From NCBI RefSeq assembly GCF_030553075.1, contig NZ_CP130701.1, forward strand, positions 3,038,001 through 3,102,000: DNA of 64,000 nucleotides, given 5' to 3'. This DNA is from Halomonas sp. I5-271120 (lineage in GTDB: Bacteria; Pseudomonadota; Gammaproteobacteria; Pseudomonadales; Halomonadaceae). Each line of letters begins with the position of its first letter. The first letter of the stretch is position 1. This document shows positions 34,632-44,045 of the stretch, piece by piece. Below the pieces are notes generated by a model. That model was given only the letters and a program-made list of their open reading frames with translations, was not told the origin of the DNA and made no database searches. Both the position numbers and the translations under genes were made by a program.

Positions 34632-36344
34632 GTGGATTCCGAGTTAGCGCTGAGCGTAGGGCAGGCCTTCGTGGCCCCGGAGCGTCGTCGTCACCGCAGT
34701 TCGATGTCAGTGCGTATTCCCGAGCCACGGTTGTTGGCGCTGAAGGGTGCCTGCGCGCTGATCAGCGACTCCAACTCGCGCAACGCGATTGCCCACCAGG
34801 CCGGCGAGCTCAGCGTGCGTGGCTTTCTTGCCGACTATATATCCACCCCCGAGCATTGGGATATCAAGACCTCGGCGACGCGGGTGCTAAGGGCGCTCAA
34901 CGGCTGGTGTCACAGTCAGAGCGGCCATGTCAGTGGTGGCAGCTATGTCTGCTCGCTATCGGCGATGATCTATCGCGGCCGCGAGGCGCACCTCTTCCAT
35001 ATGGGCGATACGCTGGTCTTTCGCCTGCGCGGGGCCGAGTTCGAGCAGCTCTCCCGCGACCATGTGACGGACCTGGGCGGCTATCGTTATCCCTCCCGAG
35101 CCTTGGGCATGGATGGCAATCTGGATATCGATTACATCACCATGCCGCTGAAACAGGGCGATATCTTCCTGTTTACCACCCCGGCAGTGCGCGGCACCCT
35201 GATGCCTTCCGACTACGTTCAGCTGATCCGTCAGGATGCAAGTGACCTGGATGCCGCCTGCGAGCGCCTGGCCGCCACCGCGCTTGAGCGTGCCCAGGAG
35301 CGCGGCTACGGCGGCGAGCAGTTCTGTTTCCAGCTGGTGCGCATCGACCGACTCCCGGAAGACGTTACTGAGACCCCGGACAAGCTGTATGGCGATCTTC
35401 CGGTGCCGCCGGAGCTGAGCGTTGGGCAGCGCCTCGATGGTCTTGAGGTGCGTGACGTGCTGTCGCGCACTGCCCAGTCACGGGTCTACCGGGTCTTTGA
35501 TCCGGTCAGTGGCCGGGAAATGGTCATGAAGGCGCCGAGTCCCGAGCTTTCCAGCCGCAATGCCTATCTCGAACACTTCCTGCTGCAGCAGTGGGTGGTC
35601 GAGCGAGTCAGGTCGCCCTTCGTCGCGCGCATCATGGAGCCTTCGCGGCCGCGCACCCACCTCTATTACCTGATGAATCTGGTCGAGGGGGAGCGGCTCT
35701 CCGATTGGGCGCGGCGCCACCCTCAAGCGAGCCTTTCTCAGCGGTTGGATATTGCTCGCCAGCTGGCCAAGGCGGTGCAGGCGCTGCATCGCCGTGATTT
35801 GCTGCATCAGCAGATTCACCCCGACAACGTGCTGGTGGATACCCACGGGCAGGTGGTGCTTGCTGATTTCAGCGCATGCCGGCTGCGGGAAGGCGACGGC
35901 CACAAGCATTCGCGGGAACTGGCGCGTCAGCTCGGCCTCACCGAACACAGTGCCCCGGAATACGCGCTGGATGATGATGTGGGGCGACGCAGCGATCAGT
36001 ATGCCCTGGCCTCGACGGTCTACTGGCTGATCACCGGCGGGCTGCCCTACGATGTGCCGCCGCATCAGTTGCGAAGTCACACGGACCTTGAGCAGTTGAG
36101 CTACAAGAGTGCCTGCCTGCTGAATCCCGAGGTTCCTCAGGCGTTGGACGATGCCCTGCGCCGGGCCCTGGATCCGCAGCGAGCGCTGCGCTTCCGGCGC
36201 CTGTCGGAGCTGGTGGTCGCGCTGCGAGAGCCCCGCCGCAAGGGCGAGGCCGCCAAGGCTACGTCATCCGTCTCCACTCGCTTCTGGCAGGGGGCGGCGG
36301 GGCTGTTGCTGGCGCTGTTGGTGATCTCCTGGCTGATGCGCTAG
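34632..36344 (+). CDS. Phosphatase-like/kinase-like fusion, probably catalytically altered
   Basis: A 570-residue protein joining a PP2C-like N-terminal half (about 1-240) to a Ser/Thr-kinase-like C-terminal half (about 265-535), ending in a membrane segment (553-569). In the PP2C part the usual ADG is SDS (45-47), GDS is GDT (125-127), and the late SDG metal motif is replaced by TTPA (182-185). In the kinase part the VAIK lysine is kept (MVMK, 300), but HRD is HQQ (392-394), so the catalytic Asp is absent, and DFG is DFS. GTG 34632 follows AAGGAG; upstream frame has no homology. Known relatives are active two-domain enzymes; this one may be a scaffold or sensor. Confidence 0.8.
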   Translation: MDSELALSVGQAFVAPERRRHRSSMSVRIPEPRLLALKGACALISDSNSRNAIAHQAGELSVRGFLADYISTPEHWDIKTSATRVLRALNGWCHSQSGHVSGGSYVCSLSAMIYRGREAHLFHMGDTLVFRLRGAEFEQLSRDHVTDLGGYRYPSRALGMDGNLDIDYITMPLKQGDIFLFTTPAVRGTLMPSDYVQLIRQDASDLDAACERLAATALERAQERGYGGEQFCFQLVRIDRLPEDVTETPDKLYGDLPVPPELSVGQRLDGLEVRDVLSRTAQSRVYRVFDPVSGREMVMKAPSPELSSRNAYLEHFLLQQWVVERVRSPFVARIMEPSRPRTHLYYLMNLVEGERLSDWARRHPQASLSQRLDIARQLAKAVQALHRRDLLHQQIHPDNVLVDTHGQVVLADFSACRLREGDGHKHSRELARQLGLTEHSAPEYALDDDVGRRSDQYALASTVYWLITGGLPYDVPPHQLRSHTDLEQLSYKSACLLNPEVPQALDDALRRALDPQRALRFRRLSELVVALREPRRKGEAAKATSSVSTRFWQGAAGLLLALLVISWLMR

Positions 36345-36418
36345 GGCCGCCCACGCCGGTTACTGGTTTAAGTGCCGACAAACGACGTTAAGCGCCGACA
36401 TAAGACTATGCAGACACG

Positions 36419-36484
36419 CGAAAACGCCCCGGCAATGAACTGACCCCCAATAGTTGGACGGTTCATTCAGCCGGGGCGTTTTCG
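36419..36484. terminator. Long bidirectional terminator hairpin
   Basis: A perfect 15-bp stem (36419-36433 with 36470-36484) is extended by a 7-bp inner stem (36434-36440 with 36461-36467) around a 20-base loop. It begins with A and ends with T runs and lies between the kinase-like gene and pfp, which are convergent. Confidence 0.85.
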
Positions 36485-36495
36485 TTGTGATCATC

Positions 36496-36527
36496 TGCTG
36501 CCGCCGGGCTATTGCTCGGCGGCAGCA
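36496..36527 (-). terminator. Second hairpin downstream of pfp
   Basis: A perfect 11-bp GC-rich stem (36496-36506 with 36517-36527) with a 10-base loop, about 50 bases after the pfp stop. There is no T run, so it may only assist the stronger terminator next to it. Confidence 0.5.
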
Positions 36528-36579
36528 TCGCTCAGAGGCTGTCTTGTCGCTTAGCCGTCGGTGGCTTAGCCGTTTGTGC

Positions 36580-37839
36580 TTAGAGCGTAAAGGTCGGCAG
36601 CTTGCGTTCGACCCGTGCGAGCTTGAGGTGCGCCACCCGCGGCAGGCCGTTGTCGAACGGCGGGAAATCTTCACCCTGGATCAGCGGCGAGAGGTAGCGT
36701 CGGCAGGCCTCGGTGATGCCGAAGCCGTCCTCGCGGATGAAATCCTTGGGCATGAATTTCTCGCGATTGGCGATGTCGCTCAACGGCGCGGCACCGATTT
36801 CCCAGGCATAGGGTTCATCGCTGACCCGGTCGATGGTCGGCATCATGGCGTTTTCGCCGGCCACGGCAAGCTCCACTGCTTTCTCGCCGACGGCATAGGC
36901 CTGGTCGACGTCGGTCTTGGAGGCCAGGTGACGTGCGGCGCGCTGCAGATAGTCGGCGACCGCCCAGTGGTACTTGTAGCCCAGGTCCTGCTTGACCATG
37001 CCGGCCAGCGTCGGCGCCACGCCGCCCAGCTGGCGGTGGCCGAAGGCGTCGGTGTTGCCGGAGTCGGCCAGGAAGGTGCCGTCTTCATAGCGGGCGCCCT
37101 CGGAGACCACGATCACGCAGTAGCCGTAGTTCTTGACCGCCTCATCGACCCGCGCCATCACCGCCTTACGGTCGAAGGCAACCTCGGGGAAGATCACCAG
37201 GTGGGGCGGCTCGCCCTCGCCTTCGCCAGCCAGGGCGCCGGCCGCAGCGATCCAGCCGGCATGGCGGCCCATGACCTCGAGCACGAAGACCTTGGTGGAA
37301 GTGGCACACATCGAGGCGATATCCAGCGAGGCCTCGAGGGTCGAGGTGGCGATGTACTTGGCCACGCTGCCGAAGCCCGGCGAGTTGTCGGTAATCGGCA
37401 GGTCGTTATCGACGGTCTTGGGCACGTGGATAGCCGTCAGCGGGTAGCCGAGCTTTTCCGATAGCTGAGAGACCTTGAGGCAGGTGTCGGCACTGTCGCC
37501 GCCGCCGTTATAGAAGAAGTAGCGGATGTCGTGAGCCTTGAAGACCTCGATCAGCCGCTCGTACTGGGCGCGGTGAGTCTCGATGTCCTTGAGCTTGTAA
37601 CGGCAGGAGCCGAAGGCGCCGCCCGGGGTGTGGCGCAGCGCGGCGATGGTCTCGTCGGACTCTTGAGAAACATCGATCAGATCTTCGGTCAGGGCGCCGA
37701 TGATGCCGTTGTGGCCGGCGTAGACCTTGCCGATCTTGTCGTCGTGGCGACGGCACGCTTCAATCACGCCGCAGGCGCTGGCATTGATGACGGCGGTGAC
37801 GCCACCGGACTGGGCATAGAAGGCGTTGTGCTGGGCCAT
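36580..37839 (-). CDS. pfp: PPi-dependent 6-phosphofructokinase
   Basis: Reversible phosphorylation of fructose 6-phosphate using pyrophosphate. The 419-residue protein has AQSGGVTAVINASA at the N-terminus, YNGGGDSADTC near residue 110, and PKTVDNDLP near 140; the Lys of PKTVDND and the second acidic-type position of GGGDS mark PPi rather than ATP use. MGRHAGWIAAA and SEGARYEDG complete the active site. It is divergent from mpl. The reversible enzyme is common in halomonads, which largely use Entner-Doudoroff glycolysis; here it may mainly serve gluconeogenesis. Confidence 0.93.
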   Translation of the reverse strand: MAQHNAFYAQSGGVTAVINASACGVIEACRRHDDKIGKVYAGHNGIIGALTEDLIDVSQESDETIAALRHTPGGAFGSCRYKLKDIETHRAQYERLIEVFKAHDIRYFFYNGGGDSADTCLKVSQLSEKLGYPLTAIHVPKTVDNDLPITDNSPGFGSVAKYIATSTLEASLDIASMCATSTKVFVLEVMGRHAGWIAAAGALAGEGEGEPPHLVIFPEVAFDRKAVMARVDEAVKNYGYCVIVVSEGARYEDGTFLADSGNTDAFGHRQLGGVAPTLAGMVKQDLGYKYHWAVADYLQRAARHLASKTDVDQAYAVGEKAVELAVAGENAMMPTIDRVSDEPYAWEIGAAPLSDIANREKFMPKDFIREDGFGITEACRRYLSPLIQGEDFPPFDNGLPRVAHLKLARVERKLPTFTL

Positions 37840-38008
37840 GGGGCTGCTGAGCTCCTGGAAAGCGGGTCATCGAAGGGGCGAATTGTCAGGTCGCCATGTT
37901 AGCCCAAAGTGAGGCGACCTGCACCCGCCGGGCGCGCGTGCTGGCACCAGGATGGAGGCGGCGAGGGCGCCATGCTAGTCTGCCTGCCACCCTGGCAGGA
38001 GGCACTCG

Positions 38009-39397
38009 ATGCACGTACATATCCTTGGAATCTGCGGCACCTTCATGGGCAGCCTGGCGCTGCTGGCCCGTGAGCTTGGCCACCGGGTCAGCGGCTCGGA
38101 TGCCAACGTCTATCCGCCGATGAGCACTCAACTGGAGGCCGCGGGGATCACCCTCCAGGACGGCTACGGTGCAGCCAATCTCGCGCCGCGCCCGGACCTG
38201 GTGATCATCGGCAACGCCTTGTCCCGGGGCAACCCGGAAGTGGAGGCGGTGCTCGAGGCGAGGCTGCCCTACATCTCAGGCCCCCAGTGGCTCGCCGAGC
38301 ATGTCTTGCCCGGAAGGCGGGTGATCGCCGTGGCCGGCACCCACGGCAAGACCACCACCGCGAGCCTGACGGCCTGGCTACTTGAGGCGGCGGGCCTCGA
38401 GCCTGGCTTTCTGATCGGTGGGGTGCCGCGCAATTTCGGCGTTTCGGCGCGTCTCGGTGGGGCGGGTGCGCCCTTCGTGGTGGAAGCCGATGAGTACGAC
38501 ACCGCCTTCTTCGACAAGCGCTCCAAGTTCGTGCACTACCGCCCCGAAATCGCGGTGCTCAACAACCTCGAGTATGACCACGCCGACATCTTTCCCGACC
38601 TTGCCGCCATCGAGCGCCAGTTTCATCATCTGGTGCGCATCGTACCCGGCGACGGTGCGCTGCTGGTTGCCGACGGCGAGCCGGCGCTGGAGCGCGTGTT
38701 GGAGCTGGGCGCCTGGACCCCGGTCAGTCGCTTCGGCACTGCGGCGACAAGCCCCTGGCGGCTGGAGCTCGAGCGGGAGGACGCCTCGCGCTTCCTCGTC
38801 ATCCATGAGCAGGGCGAGGGCCCGGACGCAGCAAATGAAGACGCGGTGGTCGACTGGTCGCTGACCGGCGAATACAACGCCCGCAATGCCTTGGCCGCGC
38901 TGGCCGCCGCCCGTTGCCTCGGCGTCGGTCTTGCGGCGGGCGCAGCGGCATTGTCGCGCTTTGAGAGTCCGCGGCGGCGTCAGGAACTGCGCGGCGAGGT
39001 CGCGGGGATTCGCGTCATCGACGACTTCGCCCATCATCCTACTGCCATTGCCGCGACGCTTGGCGGCCTTAAGGCCGGCGGTGAAGGTCGTCTGCTGGCG
39101 GTGATCGAACCGCGCTCCAACACCATGCGGCTCGGCACCCTGCGTGCCCGCTTGGCCGAGAGTGTGGCCGCGGCCGATGCGGTCTGGTGGTACCAGCCGG
39201 CAGGGCTCGACTGGTCACTTGATGAGGTGGTCGCGGCGAGCCCCGTGCCCTCGCGGGTGGTCGATGATCTCGAGGCGCTGGTCGCCATGGTGGTGGCCGA
39301 TGCCAGGCCGGGTGATCGCATCGTGGCGATGTCCAACGGCGGCTTCGGCGGTATTCATGAGCGGCTGCTTGCCGCCCTGGAGGTGGCTCATGGCTGA
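38009..39397 (+). CDS. mpl: Murein tripeptide ligase Mpl
   Basis: Joins recycled L-Ala-gamma-D-Glu-meso-DAP to UDP-MurNAc in peptidoglycan recycling. The 462-residue Mur-ligase has [25 protein letters not shown] at the N-terminus (Mpl-type rather than MurC), the P-loop [16 protein letters not shown] near residue 110, [16 protein letters not shown] and [14 protein letters not shown], and the C-terminal [14 protein letters not shown]. The gene overlaps ubiX by eight bases. Confidence 0.97.
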   Translation: MHVHILGICGTFMGSLALLARELGHRVSGSDANVYPPMSTQLEAAGITLQDGYGAANLAPRPDLVIIGNALSRGNPEVEAVLEARLPYISGPQWLAEHVLPGRRVIAVAGTHGKTTTASLTAWLLEAAGLEPGFLIGGVPRNFGVSARLGGAGAPFVVEADEYDTAFFDKRSKFVHYRPEIAVLNNLEYDHADIFPDLAAIERQFHHLVRIVPGDGALLVADGEPALERVLELGAWTPVSRFGTAATSPWRLELEREDASRFLVIHEQGEGPDAANEDAVVDWSLTGEYNARNALAALAAARCLGVGLAAGAAALSRFESPRRRQELRGEVAGIRVIDDFAHHPTAIAATLGGLKAGGEGRLLAVIEPRSNTMRLGTLRARLAESVAAADAVWWYQPAGLDWSLDEVVAASPVPSRVVDDLEALVAMVVADARPGDRIVAMSNGGFGGIHERLLAALEVAHG

Positions 39398-40037
39398 TTC
39401 TCAACTATCACAGCAAGTATCCGCGGCAGAGAATTTCGCCTTTCCGGTCACCGTGGCGCTGACCGGTGCCTCAGGGGCCCAGTACGGTCTGCGCCTGATC
39501 GAGGCGCTGGTGGCGGCGAACCATCAAGTCTGGGTGATGATTTCCAAGGCTGCCCATCTGGTGATCGCCACCGAGACCGACATCAAGCTGCCGGCACAGC
39601 CCGAGCGGCTGACTGAAGCGCTGTCATCGCGCAGCGGGGCGCGCCCTGGGCAGATTCGCTGCTTTGCCCGGGAGGACTGGATGGCGCCGGTGGCCTCGGG
39701 CTCCGGGGCACCCTCGGCGATGGTGGTCTGTCCGTGCTCCACCGGGTCGCTTTCCGCGATTGCTTGCGGGGCCAGCAACAACTTGATCGAGCGGGCCGCA
39801 GACGTGGCCTTGAAGGAGCGCCGCACCCTGGTGCTGGTGCCCCGGGAGACGCCGTTTTCGGCGATCCATCTCGAGCACATGCTAAGCCTGACCCGCATGG
39901 GCGCAGTGATCCTGCCGGCGGCGCCGGGCTTCTATCATCAGCCCGCCAGCATCGACGATCTGATCGATTTTATCGTCGCCAGGATTCTCAATCAGTTAGG
40001 CATCGAGCATCGGCTGATGCCCCGCTGGGGCGAGTAG
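39390..40037 (+). CDS. ubiX: Flavin prenyltransferase UbiX
   Basis: UbiX makes prenylated FMN, the cofactor needed by UbiD in ubiquinone synthesis. The 215-residue flavoprotein has [21 protein letters not shown] at residues 17-37, [35 protein letters not shown] in the middle (shared by the UbiX/Pad1 family) and [20 protein letters not shown] 39390 lies inside the end of mpl; the mpl-ubiX pairing is common in gammaproteobacteria. A long open frame extends further into mpl but has no homology. Confidence 0.96.
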   Translation: MADSQLSQQVSAAENFAFPVTVALTGASGAQYGLRLIEALVAANHQVWVMISKAAHLVIATETDIKLPAQPERLTEALSSRSGARPGQIRCFAREDWMAPVASGSGAPSAMVVCPCSTGSLSAIACGASNNLIERAADVALKERRTLVLVPRETPFSAIHLEHMLSLTRMGAVILPAAPGFYHQPASIDDLIDFIVARILNQLGIEHRLMPRWGE

Positions 40038-40063
40038 TCGGCGCGCAGATTCAGGGAGGAAAC

Positions 40064-40687
40064 ATGATTGCAGCGGTCGCTTTGTCGGTCTTCGTGCCGA
40101 CTTTTTTCCTGGTGTCACTGACGCCGGGCATGTGCATGACCCTGGCGATGGTGCTGGGGATGACCCAGGGCGTTCGCCGTGCGCTATGGATGATGCTTGG
40201 CGAACTCACCGGCGTTGCTCTGGTGGCGGTGTCCGCCGGGGCGGGGGTGGCGACGCTGATGCTGGCTCAGCCGGCATTGTTTACCGCCTTCAAGTGGCTC
40301 GGTGGCGCCTATCTGGCCTACCTGGGCATCATGATGTGGCGCGAACGGGGGCGCATGGCGATCCCCGAGCTCTCCGGCGAGCAGCAGGCGGTCGGGCGCC
40401 GCACGCTGATGATGCAGGGATTCGTGACCGCGATTGCCAACCCCAAGGGCTGGGCCTTCTTCGTGGCACTGCTGCCGCCGTTTCTCGATGCCAGCCGCCC
40501 TTTGGCGTCGCAGCTCGTGGTGCTGGTGGCGATGATCCTGGCCATCGAGTTCGTCTGCCTGATGCTGTATGCCGTTGGCGGGCGCGGCGCAGGGCGGCTG
40601 CTAGGCAACGCCGGGCGCGTGCGGCTGCTCAATCGCCTGGCCGGCACGCTGATGATCGGTGTTGGTGCCTGGCTGGCACTGGGCTAG
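40064..40687 (+). CDS. LysE/RhtB-family amino-acid exporter
   Basis: A 207-residue inner-membrane protein of the LysE/RhtB exporter family, which removes amino acids or their analogues. The N-terminal signature FLVSLTPGMCMTLAMVLGMTQGVRRAL and the mid segment KWLGGAYLAYLGIMMWRER are typical; five to six hydrophobic segments are visible, and IANPKGWAFFVALLPPFLD marks the second half. The substrate cannot be assigned. ATG 40064 follows an AGGGAGGA site 26 bases after ubiX, so it may belong to the same transcript. Confidence 0.88.
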   Translation: MIAAVALSVFVPTFFLVSLTPGMCMTLAMVLGMTQGVRRALWMMLGELTGVALVAVSAGAGVATLMLAQPALFTAFKWLGGAYLAYLGIMMWRERGRMAIPELSGEQQAVGRRTLMMQGFVTAIANPKGWAFFVALLPPFLDASRPLASQLVVLVAMILAIEFVCLMLYAVGGRGAGRLLGNAGRVRLLNRLAGTLMIGVGAWLALG

Positions 40688-40758
40688 GAGGGTCGGGCCA
40701 GAAGTTTGGCTCGGAGGTTGGGCTAGACGTTTCGGTTCAGAGGTGCTCGAGGCGCGCC

Positions 40759-42162
40759 CTAGACCGGCGGCAGCCAGATAAGACGAATCACCAGCAGCGT
40801 CAGCGACGCCAGGGCGAGGCGAAGCCAAGGAGCGTCGTTCATTGGGCGGTGAGGCGTGCGATGATAGCTGATGTTGACCATGGCACAGCCCATCAGCCCA
40901 AGCAGTACGCCACCGACCAGGTCACTGGCCCAATGTACGTCTAGCACCAGCCGCGACAGCGCCATTGGCAGGCAGACGAGAATTGCCAGCCAGTAGGACA
41001 TATGGCGGCGCTGGGAGGTGAGTTCTCGGGCGAAGAAGGCAGCCGCGAGGCCGAAGAGCAGCACCGACGTCGAGGTATGGGCGCTGGGGTAGGACGCGGA
41101 ATCGGCCAGGTAGGCCGGGGTCTCGGGCCGGGCGCGGCCTATCAGGTGCTTGAGCAAGGTGTTGGCCATGGCCATGCCGGCAAGCCCTGCGGCCAAATGT
41201 ATCAGGGTCGTCGTATGCCGCCTTGCCAGCAGCCACGCAGCCCAGGGCAGGCAGAGGGCAAGAATACCGACGACATCGCCGGTTTTGGCCATCCCCTCGG
41301 CCAACCGCGTCAGCCAGGGCGATCCGATGGCTGCCATCAGGGCGCGAATCTGTTCGTCCATGACCAGCGGCCCGTGGGACTCCAATACGGCCAGGGTCCA
41401 CAGGCAGAGCCCGGTGGAGGACAGCACCAGCAGGCTTAGCGAGGCCAGCGGAATCTCGCCGTGAGGCTGAGAGCCGAGTCGCTGCCAGAGCCGGCGACTC
41501 CAGGGGCGCCCAAGGGCCATTCCGGCCAGTCGCCGGTAGAGCCAGCCCTCCTTGGCCAACTGATGGCGCAACCAGGAAAATGCCAGTGCCGCAAGGCCGG
41601 TGGCGACGGCGAGCAGGATTATCCACTTATCGCTGCCTGCAGGCAGGGCCAGCAGCTGTTTCCAGGTGCGCCCCAAGAGGTAACCCGGCAGCACATAGGT
41701 CGGGGCCCATACCAGCGCCGAGCCGATGTTGGCCCAGGCAAAGGTAAAGGGGCGCATATGCATCATGCCGGCGACCATCGGCACGACCGGACGCACCGGG
41801 CCGGCGAAGCGGCCGAATACCACTGACAGGGTGCCATGGCGCTGGAAGAAGCGCGCGCCGTGTGCAAGCCATTCCGGGTGACGTGAGAAGGGCCATAGCC
41901 TGGGCACGCGTTCGCGCTGGGTGTAGCCCAGGGCGAAACTCAGGGCATCTCCCGCCACCGCGCCCAAGAAGGCCGCCAGCAGTACCAGCGGGATCGCCAG
42001 CTGCTGATGACCCGCCAGCGAAGCGGCGGCCGTGATCAGGACCACGCCGGGCACGATCAGTCCGATGACCGCCAGGCTCTCCACCAGAGAAATGACGGCG
42101 ATGCCCAATAGCAGTAACGGCGGTGAGGGTGTGAGCTGATACAGCCAGTCGACAAGGCTCAT
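40759..42162 (-). CDS. DedA-PAP2 phosphatase fusion protein
   Basis: A 467-residue polytopic membrane protein. Residues 1-200 are a DedA (VTT/SNARE-associated) domain with ESLAVIGLIVPGVVLI, GDALSFALGY and FGRFAGPVRPVVPMVAGM. Residues 240-440 are a PAP2-type lipid phosphatase with all three motifs: KHLIGRARPE, SYPSAHTSTS and SRLVLDVHWASDLVGG. Such fusions may take up and dephosphorylate lipid carriers such as undecaprenyl pyrophosphate. Its ATG overlaps the stop of the next upstream gene (ATGA), placing it third in a three-gene operon with two degenerate-GGDEF membrane proteins. Confidence 0.9.
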   Translation of the reverse strand: MSLVDWLYQLTPSPPLLLLGIAVISLVESLAVIGLIVPGVVLITAAASLAGHQQLAIPLVLLAAFLGAVAGDALSFALGYTQRERVPRLWPFSRHPEWLAHGARFFQRHGTLSVVFGRFAGPVRPVVPMVAGMMHMRPFTFAWANIGSALVWAPTYVLPGYLLGRTWKQLLALPAGSDKWIILLAVATGLAALAFSWLRHQLAKEGWLYRRLAGMALGRPWSRRLWQRLGSQPHGEIPLASLSLLVLSSTGLCLWTLAVLESHGPLVMDEQIRALMAAIGSPWLTRLAEGMAKTGDVVGILALCLPWAAWLLARRHTTTLIHLAAGLAGMAMANTLLKHLIGRARPETPAYLADSASYPSAHTSTSVLLFGLAAAFFARELTSQRRHMSYWLAILVCLPMALSRLVLDVHWASDLVGGVLLGLMGCAMVNISYHRTPHRPMNDAPWLRLALASLTLLVIRLIWLPPV

Positions 42163-43100
42163 GGCGTGCTGTCCATCAGGGCGCGTTCCTTGATGCGTAG
42201 GCGCTGCTCGAAGGCCGGCAAGCTTTCGCCCGGGTGCAGGGTGCAGGCGACCACCATGGCGCTCAGGTGCCCGGTTTCGCTGATCGCGGTGTCATTGAGC
42301 GTTGTCAGCAGGCGGTTGCGTGTCATCAGCGCATCGTTTTCGTCGGTGCCGGGCAGCAGCATCCACAAGAGGGACTCGCCGGTGCGGCCGAGTGTATCGT
42401 CGAGCCGGCAGCTGCGGCGAGCCGCCTGGCAGAAGCGCTGCAGCAACTCCAAGCGCAGTCGAGCGCCGAACTGTTCGTGGGCCATTTCAAGCTGCGGCAG
42501 ATGGATCACCAGTACGCTGAGACGGCGGCCGAGCGCGTTGGCGCGTTTGTGCTCCTGAGGCAGGCGCTCGGCGATCATGTCGCTGGATAGGGCGTCGCAC
42601 TCGGGGTCATGGGGCGAGGTCAGTTTGTCCAGCGTCAGCTGACGCATCATTTCCCAGCGTGCCAGAGCGCCAACCAGGCTGACCGCCAGGTAGGAAAGGG
42701 ACGCTATCAGAGACGGCCAGTTGCCGTTGAGCAGCAGCCAGACCGGGGCCATCAGCAAGTTGACGCATAGGGCATGCCGTGTAGATAGCAGCAGCGTGGT
42801 GAGTACCGGGGGAAAGCCCAGCCAGAGCATGGCAGGTGCCTCGCCGTGGCGCAGCAGCTCAGCGCACAGCAGATAGCTTGCCAGCAGGGTGATGATTGCC
42901 GCGGCACGCCGCGCGGAGGGCGTGCCCAGGCTCATCAGAGTGGCCGTCAGCAGGGCCATGCTCAGTGCCGCCGGCAGCAGGATGCGATCGAAGTGGCCCA
43001 TCTGGTAATGCCACAGGGCCGCGCCAGCGGTCAGCAGAGTGACCCAGGCGTGGAAAAAGGTATAGAGCCCCGGGTGAGGCAAGCTGTCCAGGTGTTTCAT
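42159..43100 (-). CDS. Membrane protein with degenerate GGDEF-like domain (second of pair)
   Basis: A 313-residue protein with about five or six membrane segments in the first 150 residues and a cytoplasmic C-terminal half shaped like a GGDEF domain. VLVIHLPQLEMAHEQFGARLRLELLQRF resembles the start of the cyclase fold, but the active-site position reads RTGESLLWML rather than GGDEF, so synthesis of cyclic di-GMP is unlikely. The tail (LSAMVVACTLHPGESLPAFEQRLRIKERALM) keeps the typical end of the fold. It overlaps the DedA-PAP2 gene by four bases and starts four bases after the preceding gene. Confidence 0.7.
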   Translation of the reverse strand: MKHLDSLPHPGLYTFFHAWVTLLTAGAALWHYQMGHFDRILLPAALSMALLTATLMSLGTPSARRAAAIITLLASYLLCAELLRHGEAPAMLWLGFPPVLTTLLLSTRHALCVNLLMAPVWLLLNGNWPSLIASLSYLAVSLVGALARWEMMRQLTLDKLTSPHDPECDALSSDMIAERLPQEHKRANALGRRLSVLVIHLPQLEMAHEQFGARLRLELLQRFCQAARRSCRLDDTLGRTGESLLWMLLPGTDENDALMTRNRLLTTLNDTAISETGHLSAMVVACTLHPGESLPAFEQRLRIKERALMDSTP

Positions 43101-43104
43101 GAGC

Positions 43105-43965
43105 CTACCCCTCTTCGATGATGATCAGTGGCTGGCGCTGATCTCGGAGAGCCTGATATTCGCTGGCCAGGGTCAGCGGTCGAGCCAGGGTGACAATCCG
43201 GCTGCGCAGCGGGGTGGGCATGTCATCCAACAGAGTCTTGCGCCGCTCGCGGGCCTGCTCGAGATCGCGGCTGATCAGCAGGGTGGCCAGGGTGCGGTTG
43301 TCGAGTTTGTAGCAGGCCTCGTAGTCGTTGAGGCGCTGGCTGAGCTTGCTCATCAGTGGCCAGAACTGCCGACCCTGGGTGCGTATAAGCACCAGCTCGG
43401 CGTATGAGCCTTCCCGTTCACTGCGCACGACTTCGCGAGGCAGGTCTTCACCCAGTTGATGAACCGACCACAGCCGGGCACCGGGGATCAGCCGTCGCCG
43501 CCGGCCGATCCGCAGCCAGGCAGATTGCACCTCTCGGGCGCGGGCGAGCCCCAATAGCATCAGGCCAACCAGCAACATGGCAATCAGCAGCGTCTGGCCT
43601 ACGTCGAGGTCGGCTTGGACCTGCCAGACAGCGTAGCCCGCCAGCAGGCTATGCAGGATCATTAACCAGATAGGCTGCGGCAGCATCAGCAACAGCGCGA
43701 AGCACCACAGCCAGACGGTTTGATGCTCGGAATCGACATTGAACAGGCCTGCCAGCAAAAAACTGGGAAGCAGCTGCCAAGGGACGCTGGACGGCCAGCG
43801 TACGCTGCACTTCAGCGTCAGCGACGAGCCTGTCAGCCACAGGCCTGCGAGCACCAGTAACATGCCGCTGGGCAGCATGGGTGCCGACAGGGCGAGCATA
43901 ATGAGAAGGAGGGCGCATCCCAGCATGGCCGCTTGCAGTGGGCCGACTTTGTACTTGCTTCCCAT
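43105..43965 (-). CDS. Membrane protein with degenerate GGDEF-like domain (first of pair)
   Basis: A 286-residue protein with the same architecture as the next gene: five or six hydrophobic segments up to about residue 145, then a soluble part with [31 protein letters not shown] and [13 protein letters not shown] where a cyclase would have GGDEF. It looks like a diverged paralogue of its neighbour. No catalytic motif is seen; it may be a receptor or partner protein. ATG 43965 is preferred; the open frame reaches 44055 over a basic, unlikely leader. It is the first gene of the minus-strand operon and divergent from proA. Confidence 0.62.
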   Translation of the reverse strand: MGSKYKVGPLQAAMLGCALLLIMLALSAPMLPSGMLLVLAGLWLTGSSLTLKCSVRWPSSVPWQLLPSFLLAGLFNVDSEHQTVWLWCFALLLMLPQPIWLMILHSLLAGYAVWQVQADLDVGQTLLIAMLLVGLMLLGLARAREVQSAWLRIGRRRRLIPGARLWSVHQLGEDLPREVVRSEREGSYAELVLIRTQGRQFWPLMSKLSQRLNDYEACYKLDNRTLATLLISRDLEQARERRKTLLDDMPTPLRSRIVTLARPLTLASEYQALRDQRQPLIIIEEG

Positions 43966-44045
43966 GGGCCTTATATTGTTTCCCTTGCGCAATATTGCAT
44001 GATGATACCGGCCCTGGAGCCGCCTACGAGGAGTTTTTGTTCCGC

